Assembly (NCBI RefSeq): GCF_016592155.1
Contig: NZ_AP024237.1
Location: 744,001-808,000, forward strand
Direction: 5' to 3'
DNA length: 64,000 nt
From: Mycobacterium heckeshornense
GTDB lineage: Bacteria > Actinomycetota > Actinomycetes > Mycobacteriales > Mycobacteriaceae
How positions within the stretch are numbered: position 1 is the first letter of the stretch; the number at the start of each line of letters is the position of its first letter. The notes under the pieces are model-generated. The model was given only the letters and a program-made list of their open reading frames with translations, was not told the origin of the DNA and ran no database searches. Below are positions 43,204-52,184 of the stretch, in pieces. A program made the position numbers and the translations under genes.

Positions 43204-44019
43204 GTGACCACAATCGGGTTCCTTGGCGCAGGGCAGCTCGGAGAACCGATGGTGCGGCGCCTGCTCGGCGCAGGGAAAGACGTGTTGGTGTTCGCCCGTC
43301 GCGACGAGGTCCGCTCGCGGCTTAAGCACGAGGGCGCGAAGCTTGCCGCATCGGTGCCCGACCTTGCAGCTCGTAGCGATATCCTGATCAGCTGCTTGTT
43401 CTCCGATGCTCAGCTTCGTGAAACCGGCTTGGGGCCAGACGGTTTTATCGCACATTTGCAGCACGATGCGGTTTTCGTCTCGCATACCACCGGAACCCTC
43501 GCCACTTTGCGGGAGTTGTCGGCCAGCTCCCCGGCGCCGCCTGCGATCATCGACGCGCCGGTGAGCGGCACAGCCGACGACATCGCTGAGGGCAAGCTGA
43601 CCGTGCTGGCGGGCGGCGATGCCGACGCGTTGGAGCGGGTAAGGCCGATCCTGGCCGCCTATGCCGATCCGATCATCGCGACCGGTGCACTGGGCACCGC
43701 ACTGGACATCAAACTCGTCAACAACATGCTGTTTGCCGCGAACGCACAATTAGTGGCCGCCGCAGCAGCCGCCGGCGAGAAGCTCAACGTGGCGCCGGAC
43801 ATGTTGCTGCGGGCCCTCTCGGTGTGCAGTGGCTGGAGTAACGCCGCGGCACACGCACAGCGCGTTGGTGGAGTGCAAGCCTTCGTCTCCCGGGCGGCTC
43901 CCTTCCTGCGTAAGGACGTCGCCGCGGCGATCTCCTCTGCCGAGCAGGCCGGCGCCGATTTAGGGTTTCTTCGGCTAGTCGTCGAGAATGGGCCGCTGCC
44001 CCTAACCACCGAGAACTGA
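43204..44019 (+). CDS. NAD(P)-dependent beta-hydroxyacid dehydrogenase (3-hydroxyisobutyrate dehydrogenase-like)
   Basis: 271 residues from a GTG at 43204; an ATG at 43051 in frame adds a non-homologous stretch. The Rossmann motif is TIGFLGAGQLGEPMVRRLL. The family substrate motif IIDAPVSGTADDIAEGKLTVL and the catalytic lysine region ALDIKLVNNML are clear. These enzymes oxidise beta-hydroxy acids to semialdehydes or ketones. AAAGGACAAG precedes the start. In this operon it may oxidise the alcohol formed by the P450. Confidence 0.87.
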   Translation: MTTIGFLGAGQLGEPMVRRLLGAGKDVLVFARRDEVRSRLKHEGAKLAASVPDLAARSDILISCLFSDAQLRETGLGPDGFIAHLQHDAVFVSHTTGTLATLRELSASSPAPPAIIDAPVSGTADDIAEGKLTVLAGGDADALERVRPILAAYADPIIATGALGTALDIKLVNNMLFAANAQLVAAAAAAGEKLNVAPDMLLRALSVCSGWSNAAAHAQRVGGVQAFVSRAAPFLRKDVAAAISSAEQAGADLGFLRLVVENGPLPLTTEN

Positions 44020-44023
44020 AGCG

Positions 44024-45586
44024 GTGATCGGTGAGCCTTTTTCCGGAATGACGCTGGGCGACATCGTGACCGACAATGCCCGCCGGTTTCCCGATGTGCC
44101 CGCCTACCGGCAGGGCGGGCGGATGCTTACCCATCGAGACCTGCGCGAACGTGCCTTACGCATGGTGTCGGCGATGATGGCTATCGGGGTGCGACGCCAG
44201 GATCGCGTTGCGATCCTGGGGCGCAACAGTATCGAGTTCGGCGAAGTGCTTGCTGCCACACAGCTCAGCGGAATTATTCTGGCGGCCATCAATTTCCGGC
44301 TCTCACCAACAGAGATGCTGGATGCTCTGCGCCGGGTAACGCCGTCAATCATGTTCTGTGATGCGGAATTCGCGCCGCTGGCATGCGACCTCGCCTCGCA
44401 AGTGCCAGGGTTAAAGCAGCTGGTATCGCTCGGCGACGCGGATCAGCCCGGGACGGAAAGCTTGGAAGAGTTCGCCGCCCGCGGGTTTCCGGATGAGCCG
44501 CCAATGATCGCGCGCCCTGAAGACATCGCATGCCTGCTGTTCACAAGCGGCACCACCGGAGCGTCCAAATGCTGCATTCTCGGTCAGCGTGAGCTGCGAG
44601 AAGTGGCACTGACCATGAACACCGAACTGCGGTCAGGCAGCGACGATCGCGCCTTGATCAACATGCCGATGTTCCACGTCGGGGCAATCGCCATTATGGG
44701 CGGCGTGCATGCGCGGGGAGGCACGGTCGTGCTGCAGAAGCAATTCGATCCCGCCGAAGCGGTCCGGCTGGCTGCTGCAGAACGGGTAACGATTCTGCAC
44801 CTGGCGCCGGTGATGTTGAAGGCGCTGCTGAACGAAATCGATGAGGACCATCCGCTAGACAGCGTGCACACCGTGGTGTATGCGGCCGCGCCGATGTCGA
44901 TGACCATTCTGCGCCGGGCGCTTTCCAAACTGCCCGGAGCCGGCTTTTTGAATCTGTACGGGCAAACCGAGGCAATTGTCTCCGGGCTGCCGCGCGAACT
45001 GCACCGGGTCGACCGACGCGACGCGGCAGACCAACTGCGGTCGGTCGGTTTCCCCTTCCCGGGAGTTGCGGTCAGAGTCGTCGACGACGATGGTCGCGAC
45101 ATGCCGACGGGTGAGGCCGGCGAAATCGTCGTTCGATCAAACTCGCTGTTCCGTGGCTACTGGGACGACCATGCCGCGACCTTAGCGACGCTGCGCAACG
45201 GCTGGTGCCACACCGGCGACATCGGCCGCCTCGACGACCGCGGGCTGCTGTATCTGGTCGACCGGAAAAAGGACGTGATCATCACCGGCGGCGAGAACGT
45301 CTATTCGCCCGAGGTCGAAGATGTCGTCAGCGGCCTCCCCGAGGTCTTAGCCTGCGCGGTGGTGGGGGCACCCGACGAACGGTGGGGTGAAGCCGTCTGC
45401 GCGGTTGTCGTGCCGCGCCCCGGCCAAACGCCCACACTGGCCGCGGTCCAAGAATGCGCCCGTAAAAAACTGGCGGGTTACAAGGTGCCGCGACGACTAG
45501 TGATCATCGATGAGCTGCCGATGCTGGCCAGCGGCAAGGTCGACAAGAAGCGGCTGCGTGCCGACCTTGCGAAAGGCATGGACTAG
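44024..45586 (+). CDS. Acyl-CoA synthetase (FadD family)
   Basis: 520 residues. FTSGTTGASKCCILG is an altered P-loop: Cys-Cys follow Ser-Lys where many have Pro-Lys-Gly. LNLYGQTEAIVSG is the adenylate motif, DRKKDVIITGGENVYSPEVED the hinge, and LASGKVDKKRLR the C-terminal lysine region. The GTG at 44024 is 4 bases after the dehydrogenase stop. Last gene of the P450 operon; its stop overlaps the converging CAP gene. It would convert the acid made by P450 and dehydrogenase to a CoA ester. Confidence 0.9.
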   Translation: MIGEPFSGMTLGDIVTDNARRFPDVPAYRQGGRMLTHRDLRERALRMVSAMMAIGVRRQDRVAILGRNSIEFGEVLAATQLSGIILAAINFRLSPTEMLDALRRVTPSIMFCDAEFAPLACDLASQVPGLKQLVSLGDADQPGTESLEEFAARGFPDEPPMIARPEDIACLLFTSGTTGASKCCILGQRELREVALTMNTELRSGSDDRALINMPMFHVGAIAIMGGVHARGGTVVLQKQFDPAEAVRLAAAERVTILHLAPVMLKALLNEIDEDHPLDSVHTVVYAAAPMSMTILRRALSKLPGAGFLNLYGQTEAIVSGLPRELHRVDRRDAADQLRSVGFPFPGVAVRVVDDDGRDMPTGEAGEIVVRSNSLFRGYWDDHAATLATLRNGWCHTGDIGRLDDRGLLYLVDRKKDVIITGGENVYSPEVEDVVSGLPEVLACAVVGAPDERWGEAVCAVVVPRPGQTPTLAAVQECARKKLAGYKVPRRLVIIDELPMLASGKVDKKRLRADLAKGMD

Positions 45587-46119
45587 GCCGGTTGGCCGTA
45601 CACGGCCACCACGACGCTGCGATCCAGGCTATTTTCCGACCACACCCCGATGGCAGTGTTGGCACAGTCCTGCATTAGCGCGCGGGAGGGTGGGTCATAC
45701 CACCATTGGTTGAGTATCTCGATACCGCTAATGGCCAGGGCGGGGTTGATCGCGACCGTTTCGCCCACCTTGCCCCTGAATCCAGCCGCGTTGGCGCGGT
45801 CCTGCGGTGTCGACCCGTCCGAACCGATGTCGCCGTTGATGTCGTGGTTGTTGAGGACGTCAAGGGTGTGCCGACGGGCCGCGTCAACAAGCCGGCCGTC
45901 GAGTCGGGGTTCGGTGGTGCAGCCGTTCTGGCGTTGTGCCGTATAGATATTGGCAAACACGCCGTCGTTAAGGCGCTTATTATCGGCCCGTGCGGCTGGC
46001 ATGCAAACTGCCCCACCGGCTGCAACCAGGAGAACGGAAAGTGTCAGCGAGACCCGGACGGCTGCGCCGCGGCATGTCCAATGCGGACGCAGGTCATCTA
46101 GCCATGTCGTCACCGGCAT
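45583..46119 (-). CDS. Secreted CAP/SCP-like domain protein
   Basis: 178 residues from an ATG at 46119. An N-terminal stretch of positive charge then VSLTLSVLLVAAGGAVCM and ARA looks like a signal peptide. The CAP domain follows: IYTAQRQNGCTTEPRLDGRL, then ARRHTLDVLNN, GSDGSTPQDRANAAGF and VGETVAINP. WWYDPPSRALMQDC also matches. CAP proteins in bacteria have mostly unknown roles (cell-wall or lipid binding is proposed for some). It is not part of the catabolic operons. A start at 46224 is open, but without signal features. Confidence 0.82.
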   Translation of the reverse strand: MPVTTWLDDLRPHWTCRGAAVRVSLTLSVLLVAAGGAVCMPAARADNKRLNDGVFANIYTAQRQNGCTTEPRLDGRLVDAARRHTLDVLNNHDINGDIGSDGSTPQDRANAAGFRGKVGETVAINPALAISGIEILNQWWYDPPSRALMQDCANTAIGVWSENSLDRSVVVAVYGQPA

Positions 46120-46445
46120 AGAACACCACTCTTTCAGCCGATCAAATGAGATAGATATATTAAGCTTTGCCCGATGCTGAAGCAAAGGAAACCGCAGGCC
46201 GGGGTCGCCTGGCAACCGAATCACGTCTCAGCGTGTATAGGCAGGGCAAGCGTCGCCGGTCTCTCGCGACCGACATCAGGGCGGGCTTCAAACCTCCGGT
46301 GACGATCAGACGACCTACCTCATCACCCAGATCGCCGAGGAAATCTATCCGGCCCAAGATTAGAGCGCGGCGGTTTGCCAAACAGCCACTCGGCGCGAGA
46401 CACTGGCTGACATAGATAACCAAGTTAGCCTTCTAGGGGTACGCG
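46120..46445. other. Intergenic stretch between the CAP gene and the fused fadE; likely regulatory
   Basis: No gene is supported. At its right end ATAACCAAGTTA (46416-46427) resembles ATAACTAAGTTA at 59858-59869 before the AveC-like gene. A CTGACA half-site (46407-46412) is next to it. A frame ending DDQTTYLITQIAEEIYP (stop at 46361-46363) might be a gene remnant but has no start and no homology I recognise. The left part is AT-rich (TAGATATATTAAG near 46153). Confidence 0.4.
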
Positions 46446-48746
46446 ATGGGGCCTGACGACTGGCGAGCCAGACTCCGGCACCTGCTCGCTGAGCATGCGT
46501 CGCTACAGGCCGAGACCAGAGCCGAGGGGGTCCGACGCGACCGCATCGAGATCGCCCGCGCTTGGCACGCCGCGCTCGTCGACAACGACTTAGCCGCTCC
46601 CGGCTGGCCGAAATCGGTTGGTGGTCTGGAGCTCTCATTAGAGGAGCAGCTGGAGTACTACCGGATCATCACCGAGGCAGGGGTGCCGCCGCACCCGTGT
46701 CCGCTTTCGTTCATCGTTGCACCGACGCTTATCCGTCACGGAACTCAGCAACAGAAGGACCGTTTTTTGAGGCCGCTGCTGCGCGCCGACGAGTTCTGGT
46801 GCCAGGGTTTTTCGGAGCCCGGCGCCGGCAGCGATCTGGCGTCGCTGTCGACCCGGGCCCTCCGCGAGGGCGAGACCTACCGTGTCACCGGCCAAAAGGT
46901 CTGGACGTCGATGGCCGACCGCGCCGACTGGATGTTCGCCCTGGTGCGCACCGGACCACCCGGACGCAGCACGAACGGCATCACCTATCTGCTCATTCCG
47001 ATGAAAAGTCGCGGAATCACTGTTCGACCGCTGCGTGACATCAGCGGTGTCGCTCATTTCGCTGAGGTGTTCCTCGACGACGTCGAGGTGCCGGTCGAAA
47101 ACCGGGTAGGTAACGAGGGGGAAGGCTGGTCGATCATGCGCACCTCGCTCGGCCACGAACGCGCTACCGCGTTTCTCGCCGACGAGTTCAAGTACCGCCG
47201 CACCGCCGACAAGGTCATCGAGCTGATCGCCTCGCGGGGTCTGGACTGTGAACCACTGGTTCGCCAGGACATCGCCCGGCTGGAGTCCGGTGTGCGCACC
47301 ATTGCGGCGAATAGCGCGCGGGCTCTCGCCACTGTATTGCGCGGTGACGACCCCGGCGGCGTAGCCTCGGTGAATCGCTTGGTGAAATCCGAAGTCGAAC
47401 AGCACATGCACACGTTGGCATTGCGAGCAGCCGGTCCATATGCGGCGTTGGGCAGCCGGGCGAGCATCGCCCTCGACAAGGGCCGCTGGACATTCGGCTA
47501 TCTGATGAGTCGAGCGACAACCATCGGAGCGGGCACTGCGGAGATTCAGCGCAACACCATCGCCGAGACGGTACTGGGACTGCCCTCGCATCGCGGCGAG
47601 GGCCGTCGAAACCCCGCAGTGGTACCCGGTGACCCGCTGGTTGTCGCCGACGAGGACGAACGCCGGTTGCGCGAGGTGTTGGCCAAGGCGCTGGAAGCCC
47701 GGCTTGACATCCCGTCACTGCTGGACGTCAACCGGCCGATCGACGCCATTGACCCGGAAGTCTGGTCGGCTCTCGTCGAGTTCGGGTTGCCGGGTCTGGC
47801 CGTCGACGAATCGATGGGCGGCGCGGGCGCGCGGCCGCGGCTGTTGTACGCCGCCATCGAGGAAACCGCCAAAGCGTTGGTCCCGGCACCGGTGGTCCCC
47901 ACCGTCACCGCCCTCGATGTCGCGGTCCAGGCCGGTGCCACGGCGGTGGCCACGCGGATCACAGCGGGGGCGCCAGCCGCGTTCGCCGTTCCACTGGATG
48001 ATTCCGGCTGGGTAACTGCGGGCGCCGAATTGCCGGAGTGGCGGGGGTCGCGGCTGACCGGAACCCTGCCACTGGTTGCCGGAGCGCCGGCCGCCGAGCT
48101 GTTACTGGTGTTGGCGAAGGAAACCGATTCCGGCAATCCCGTGCTGGTCGCGGTCGACCCCAGCGATGATGCGGTTGACGTGGTCCCGCATCAACCGTTC
48201 GATCTCACCGCCACGATCGGCTCGGTGACATTGCACCAGGCCTCAGGGGAATTGCTCGGTGCCGGCAGCGCGGTTCGCGAGGCGCTGGAGGCCGCGCGCC
48301 GCCGGGCGGTACTCGCGGTCGCGGCCGACTCGATTGGAGTAGGTTCGCGCGCGCTGGCGATGGCGGTGGCGTGGGCCGGTGAGCGAGAGCAATTCGGGCG
48401 CCCTATTGGCAGCTTCCAGGCCATCTCACATCGGTGTGCCGACATGCTGGTAGAACTTGAAGGCGCACGCAGCCAGGTGTTGGCCGCCGCCGACGAGCTC
48501 GATTCCCCGGGCTCTGATTGCCTGGTCGATCTGGCCGCAGCGGCGGCGTTTGATGCCGCGGTGGCGGCTGGCGAGGGCGTGATTCAGATTCACGGGGGTC
48601 TCGGGTTCACCTGGGAGCATCCGGCCCACGTGTTGCTGCGCCGGGCGCGCGCTAATGCCGTCCTCGTAGGCCGAGCCGAGGCGCTACGTGATCGTGCGGC
48701 TTGTGATGTGGCCGCCGCAGTGCGCAAAGAGACGACAGCGCTATGA
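46446..48746 (+). CDS. Fused acyl-CoA dehydrogenase (two FadE domains, FadE34-like)
   Basis: 766 residues, twice the usual length. Domain 1 (about 1-380) has FSEPGAGSDLASL, TGQKVWTSM, a glutamate in LGHERATAFL and ends GAGTAEIQRNTIAETVLGLP. Domain 2 (about 395-766) has QFGRPIGSFQAISHR and IQIHGGLGFTWEHPAHVLLRRA but no catalytic glutamate. This is the order alpha then beta, as in FadE34 of M. tuberculosis, which acts on a steroid side-chain CoA ester. The start at 46446 has AGGGG about 8 bases upstream. It overlaps the next fadE by 4 bases. Confidence 0.92.
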   Translation: MGPDDWRARLRHLLAEHASLQAETRAEGVRRDRIEIARAWHAALVDNDLAAPGWPKSVGGLELSLEEQLEYYRIITEAGVPPHPCPLSFIVAPTLIRHGTQQQKDRFLRPLLRADEFWCQGFSEPGAGSDLASLSTRALREGETYRVTGQKVWTSMADRADWMFALVRTGPPGRSTNGITYLLIPMKSRGITVRPLRDISGVAHFAEVFLDDVEVPVENRVGNEGEGWSIMRTSLGHERATAFLADEFKYRRTADKVIELIASRGLDCEPLVRQDIARLESGVRTIAANSARALATVLRGDDPGGVASVNRLVKSEVEQHMHTLALRAAGPYAALGSRASIALDKGRWTFGYLMSRATTIGAGTAEIQRNTIAETVLGLPSHRGEGRRNPAVVPGDPLVVADEDERRLREVLAKALEARLDIPSLLDVNRPIDAIDPEVWSALVEFGLPGLAVDESMGGAGARPRLLYAAIEETAKALVPAPVVPTVTALDVAVQAGATAVATRITAGAPAAFAVPLDDSGWVTAGAELPEWRGSRLTGTLPLVAGAPAAELLLVLAKETDSGNPVLVAVDPSDDAVDVVPHQPFDLTATIGSVTLHQASGELLGAGSAVREALEAARRRAVLAVAADSIGVGSRALAMAVAWAGEREQFGRPIGSFQAISHRCADMLVELEGARSQVLAAADELDSPGSDCLVDLAAAAAFDAAVAAGEGVIQIHGGLGFTWEHPAHVLLRRARANAVLVGRAEALRDRAACDVAAAVRKETTAL

Positions 48747-49933
48747 AATACGGCATGGGCTCACAGCTGGCAGTATTCCGGGAGGAAGTCCGAGCATTTA
48801 TCGCCGAGCATGCGCCGCGCATCCCGCCGCGTGCGGGAGTGCGCAGCGCCGAGAATGAAGCCGAGCTAAAAGCGCTGCAGGAGTGGACGGCTCGCCTGTA
48901 CGAGGCCGGCTACGCTGGAACCGATTGGCCCGCCGAGTTTGGCGGGCGAGATGACCGCTCGGCCGAGCACGCGATAGTCGTCGGCGAGGAGTTGGCGCGC
49001 GCCCAGGTTCCCGGCGTGCAAAGTGCCGGTGTGCTGGCAGCGCATGCACTGATCCACTACGGCACCGACCACCAACGGCGTCGCCATCTGCCTGCCATCC
49101 GCGCGGGCCGCGAGCTGTGGTGCCAGTTATTCAGCGAGCCCGGCGCCGGCAGCGACCTCGCGTCGTTGCGTACCCGGGCCGTGCCCGAGGGCGACACCTA
49201 CCGGGTCACCGGCCAGAAGGTATGGACTACTGACGGCCACTGGGCGCACTACGGCTACCTGTTGGCCCGCACCGATCCGGATGCGCCCAAGCACAAGGGA
49301 ATCAGCGCGTTCATCCTGGACATGGCCACTCCGGGGGTGAGCGTGCGCCCGCTGCGCGAGCTGACCGGGACCGCGGATTTCAACGAGGTGTTTCTCGACG
49401 ACGTCGTGGTGCCGGCCGACGCGATGATCGGCGCACCCGGCCAGGGCTGGGCGATCGCCAACGCAACGCTGGCACACGAGCGCACCGGTGTCGGCGCCAT
49501 CGTGGTCAAGCTGAGACTGGCCATCGACGCGCTGATTGCGCTCGCCCGCCGTGTCAGCGTCGACGGTCGTCCGGCCCTCGACAGCGACCGGGTGCGCGAC
49601 CGGATAGGACAGCTCACCGCGGAGGTCGAGGCGTTGTCGGCGCTGACATACGCCAACTTCACCCGCTGGTTGCGCGGTGGAGAGCGCCAGCACGACGCCG
49701 CGATGGCCAAGCTGATGTTCAGCGAGCTGAACCTCGAGCTGGCCCGCTTTGCCGTCGAGTTGGGCGGTGAGTCGGGGGTGCTGGTCCAGGGCGATCCGGA
49801 TGTGCTCGACAACGGCCGCTGGCAGGACGAATGGCTGTATGCGCGCGCCTACACGATCGCCGGTGGCAGCTCGGAGATCATGCGGACGCTGATCGCCGAG
49901 CGCGGTTTGGGCTTGCCCCGCGAGAAGCGGTGA
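48743..49933 (+). CDS. Acyl-CoA dehydrogenase (FadE family)
   Basis: 396 residues. Motifs are FSEPGAGSDLASLRT, TGQKVWTTDGHWAHYG, VFLDDVVVPADAMIG and GGSSEIMRTLIAERGLGLPR. A glutamate in LAHERTGVG fits the alternative catalytic site. The N-terminal domain resembles domain 1 of the fused gene upstream. The ATG at 48743 overlaps the upstream stop (ATGA type). Its partner could be the beta-type fadE at 51.1-52.1 kb on the other strand. Confidence 0.92.
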   Translation: MKYGMGSQLAVFREEVRAFIAEHAPRIPPRAGVRSAENEAELKALQEWTARLYEAGYAGTDWPAEFGGRDDRSAEHAIVVGEELARAQVPGVQSAGVLAAHALIHYGTDHQRRRHLPAIRAGRELWCQLFSEPGAGSDLASLRTRAVPEGDTYRVTGQKVWTTDGHWAHYGYLLARTDPDAPKHKGISAFILDMATPGVSVRPLRELTGTADFNEVFLDDVVVPADAMIGAPGQGWAIANATLAHERTGVGAIVVKLRLAIDALIALARRVSVDGRPALDSDRVRDRIGQLTAEVEALSALTYANFTRWLRGGERQHDAAMAKLMFSELNLELARFAVELGGESGVLVQGDPDVLDNGRWQDEWLYARAYTIAGGSSEIMRTLIAERGLGLPREKR

Positions 49934-49942
49934 GACACAGCC

Positions 49943-51109
49943 GTGGTCGGGCGAGCGGACAGCGTCGCGGTAAACGCGAAGGCCATCGGTCAGCTGGTGG
50001 CTGCAGTGGTGCCGTGGACCCCGGTCCGCACCCCGTCGAAGGCCGGCGACGTAACCGAAGAATGGCTGACGGCTCACCTCGCCAGAAATGTACCGGGCGC
50101 AGTCGCATTGTCGGTGACGCCGCGAGATGGCACTACCGGAACGACGGACCGGCGCAGGCTCGCCGTCGAATGGAACGAGGCTGGCAAAGCGGCCGGTATG
50201 CCGTCGCAGCTGTTCGTGAAGAGCACGCCTGTGACGGCGAAGAACCGCGCGATGGTCGCCGCACTCGACATGGCGGTCAACGAGGTTCGCTTCTACCGGC
50301 GGGTCGCCGGCGAGTTAAACGGTGTTGCACCGAGGGCCTGGTTTGCCCGCGCAGGTGTCGGTGCCCGATTCCTCCTCATCCTCGAAGACATTGTCGCCCA
50401 AGGTGGGCGGCCGTATGCGCTGGCTGACCGCTGTGAGATCGAGCATGCCCGCGGTCTGGTCGACACCTTCGCCAGGCTGCATTCTCGATTTTGGTCGAGC
50501 CCACGGTTCACGACCGACCTACGTTGGGCGCGAACCTGGAGCGCGCGGCCGGGCAACGCGATACTGCGGCTGTTCTACCGCCGCGGAAGGCGGGGCGCTC
50601 TGGCGCTGGATCGGCCCGAAGCCACGGCTGCTGTCCGCGCCGTCGCGGCGAAACTAGACGCGCATGCCGACGCGTACTACCGGGAGTTCGAGTCCGGCCC
50701 GCTGACGCTGCTGCACGGCGATTCGCACCTGGGCAACACCTTCTCGATGCCCGATGGCCGCTCGGGTTTGCTTGACTGGCAAGTGGTTTGGCAAGGCCCA
50801 GGGCTGCGAGAGATGACGTACTGGATGACGACCGGACTGGAGCCGAACGTACGCAGATCCCATGAGCGCGAACTCTTGGACCGTTACCTTGATGCGCTGC
50901 GCGCCGCCGGGGTGGACGAGGTGCCGACCCTCCAGCTGGCGTTCGAACGTTACCGGCTCTTCGCGGCGGAAGCCTGGGACGCCGCCGCAATGACCATCGC
51001 ATGGCCTGGGCTACAGGCGCCGGAGAACGCGCAGGCGGGGTGGCGGAGAGCATGCGTGGCTGTCGAGGATCTGGACACTGCCGCAGTCCTCAACCGGCTG
51101 GGCCGTTAA
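49943..51109 (+). CDS. Phosphotransferase-family (APH/CHK-kinase-like) protein
   Basis: 388 residues. The catalytic loop LLHGDSHLGNTF has the full His-Gly-Asp...Asn set. GLLDWQVVWQGPGLREMTYWM is the metal-binding aspartate region. The N-terminal half has LFVKSTPVTAKNR for the nucleotide lysine. Proteins of this group sit beside fadE genes and may phosphorylate hydroxylated lipids or hydroxyacyl-CoA; this is inference. The start is a GTG at 49943, 9 bases after fadE. Its end overlaps the converging fadE by 20 bases. Confidence 0.82.
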   Translation: MVGRADSVAVNAKAIGQLVAAVVPWTPVRTPSKAGDVTEEWLTAHLARNVPGAVALSVTPRDGTTGTTDRRRLAVEWNEAGKAAGMPSQLFVKSTPVTAKNRAMVAALDMAVNEVRFYRRVAGELNGVAPRAWFARAGVGARFLLILEDIVAQGGRPYALADRCEIEHARGLVDTFARLHSRFWSSPRFTTDLRWARTWSARPGNAILRLFYRRGRRGALALDRPEATAAVRAVAAKLDAHADAYYREFESGPLTLLHGDSHLGNTFSMPDGRSGLLDWQVVWQGPGLREMTYWMTTGLEPNVRRSHERELLDRYLDALRAAGVDEVPTLQLAFERYRLFAAEAWDAAAMTIAWPGLQAPENAQAGWRRACVAVEDLDTAAVLNRLGR

Positions 51110-52133
51110 TCGGCACGAGTGCGGCACGGTGTTCGGCCACCGTGCCGTCGAACGCCTCGTCGACCTTGATCCGGCGCAAAAACAAGTGCAGATCGTGCTC
51201 CCAGGTGAAGCCGATGCCACCGTGCACCTGCAAAGCGGTACTGGCCACCTCGCTAGCCGCAGCCTTGGCGTAGGCAGCGGCTGCCGATGCGGCGCGCGAG
51301 CGTGCCGGCTGCGCAGCGCTATCGAGTGCCACCGCAGCCGCCCACAGGGTGGATCGCCCGGCCTCCACGGCCAGTGCCATGTTGGAGCAGTGGTGCTTGA
51401 CCGCCTGGTACGAACCGATGGGCGCCCCGAACTGCTGACGTTGCCCGGCGTAGGTGACCGTCATCGCCAGTAGCCGGGCCGCGGCCCCCAGTGCGTCAAG
51501 CCCGCGGTGTACCGCCAGCGCGTCGCGCACAAAACCGAGCGTCCCGGCCGGCAATGTCGTCCACTCTTCGACGGTCGCGTCGAGGTTTAGTCGCGCCCAC
51601 GACCGCGTCAGGTCGAGGGTCTTCATGCCGGTCAGTTCGGCATCGCGAAACACTGCCAGATACTCGCCTGTCATGGTTTCACCCACGACCGCGAAGCCGG
51701 TCATGTCGGCCGCCATCGGTACCGGACTCGTCGTGCCACGCAAAGTCAGAGCGTCGCGCTCGATGAGACCCACCGGTCCACGTGCCAGTCCGAACAGCAA
51801 CTTGCCCTGCCCCCCGTCGACGCTCTGTGCATGCCCGAACTCACCGAGCAGCCACGTCGCGACCGCGAGGTCGGCCAACGGTAGCGAACTCGCCGCATGT
51901 CCGTGCGCTTCGCTGAGCACCGCGAGATCCATATGTGTCCCACCGGCCTCGGGCGTTAACAACGCCAGCAGCCCGGACTCGGCTGCGTGCGCTACCGCGG
52001 CGGGATCGACGGTGATCGGGACGTCGTCCGCGGCGGCGCGGATCCGCGCAATGGGATCGTGACGGGTTAGCCACGACCGTTCCGACTCGGCAAGCTGTTT
52101 TTGTTCGTCGGTCAGTCCAAGATCCACTGCCAT
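51090..52133 (-). CDS. Acyl-CoA dehydrogenase-like subunit (FadE family, beta-type)
   Basis: 347 residues. LTDEQKQLAESERSWL opens the helical domain. YAGQRQQFGAPIGSYQAVKHH and ALQVHGGIGFTWEHDLHLFLRRI are the C-terminal parts. There is no catalytic glutamate, as expected for a beta subunit of an alpha2-beta2 FadE. It may pair with the fadE at 48.7 kb. It is transcribed alone from a divergent promoter shared with fadD (52134-52184). Confidence 0.9.
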   Translation of the reverse strand: MAVDLGLTDEQKQLAESERSWLTRHDPIARIRAAADDVPITVDPAAVAHAAESGLLALLTPEAGGTHMDLAVLSEAHGHAASSLPLADLAVATWLLGEFGHAQSVDGGQGKLLFGLARGPVGLIERDALTLRGTTSPVPMAADMTGFAVVGETMTGEYLAVFRDAELTGMKTLDLTRSWARLNLDATVEEWTTLPAGTLGFVRDALAVHRGLDALGAAARLLAMTVTYAGQRQQFGAPIGSYQAVKHHCSNMALAVEAGRSTLWAAAVALDSAAQPARSRAASAAAAYAKAAASEVASTALQVHGGIGFTWEHDLHLFLRRIKVDEAFDGTVAEHRAALVPINGPAG

Positions 52134-52163
52134 CTCCCAGATAGGAAGTTGACCTAGTAAACC

Positions 52164-52176
52164 ACGTAATCTACGT
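52164..52176. promoter_or_regulatory. Inverted repeat ACGTA-ATC-TACGT in a divergent fadE/fadD promoter
   Basis: Perfect 5-base arms, 3-base centre. The right arm is part of a TACGTT -10 (52172-52177), 7 bases before the fadD ATG at 52185, suggesting a leaderless message. It differs from the TGAC-N6-GTCA sites, although TTGACC occurs at 52149-52154. Confidence 0.4.
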
Positions 52177-52184
52177 TAGAGCCA

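Noticed and set aside
46300..46363. Gene remnant ending in AEEIYP-like residues
   Set aside because: No start, no homologue I recognise, only some 20 plausible codons.
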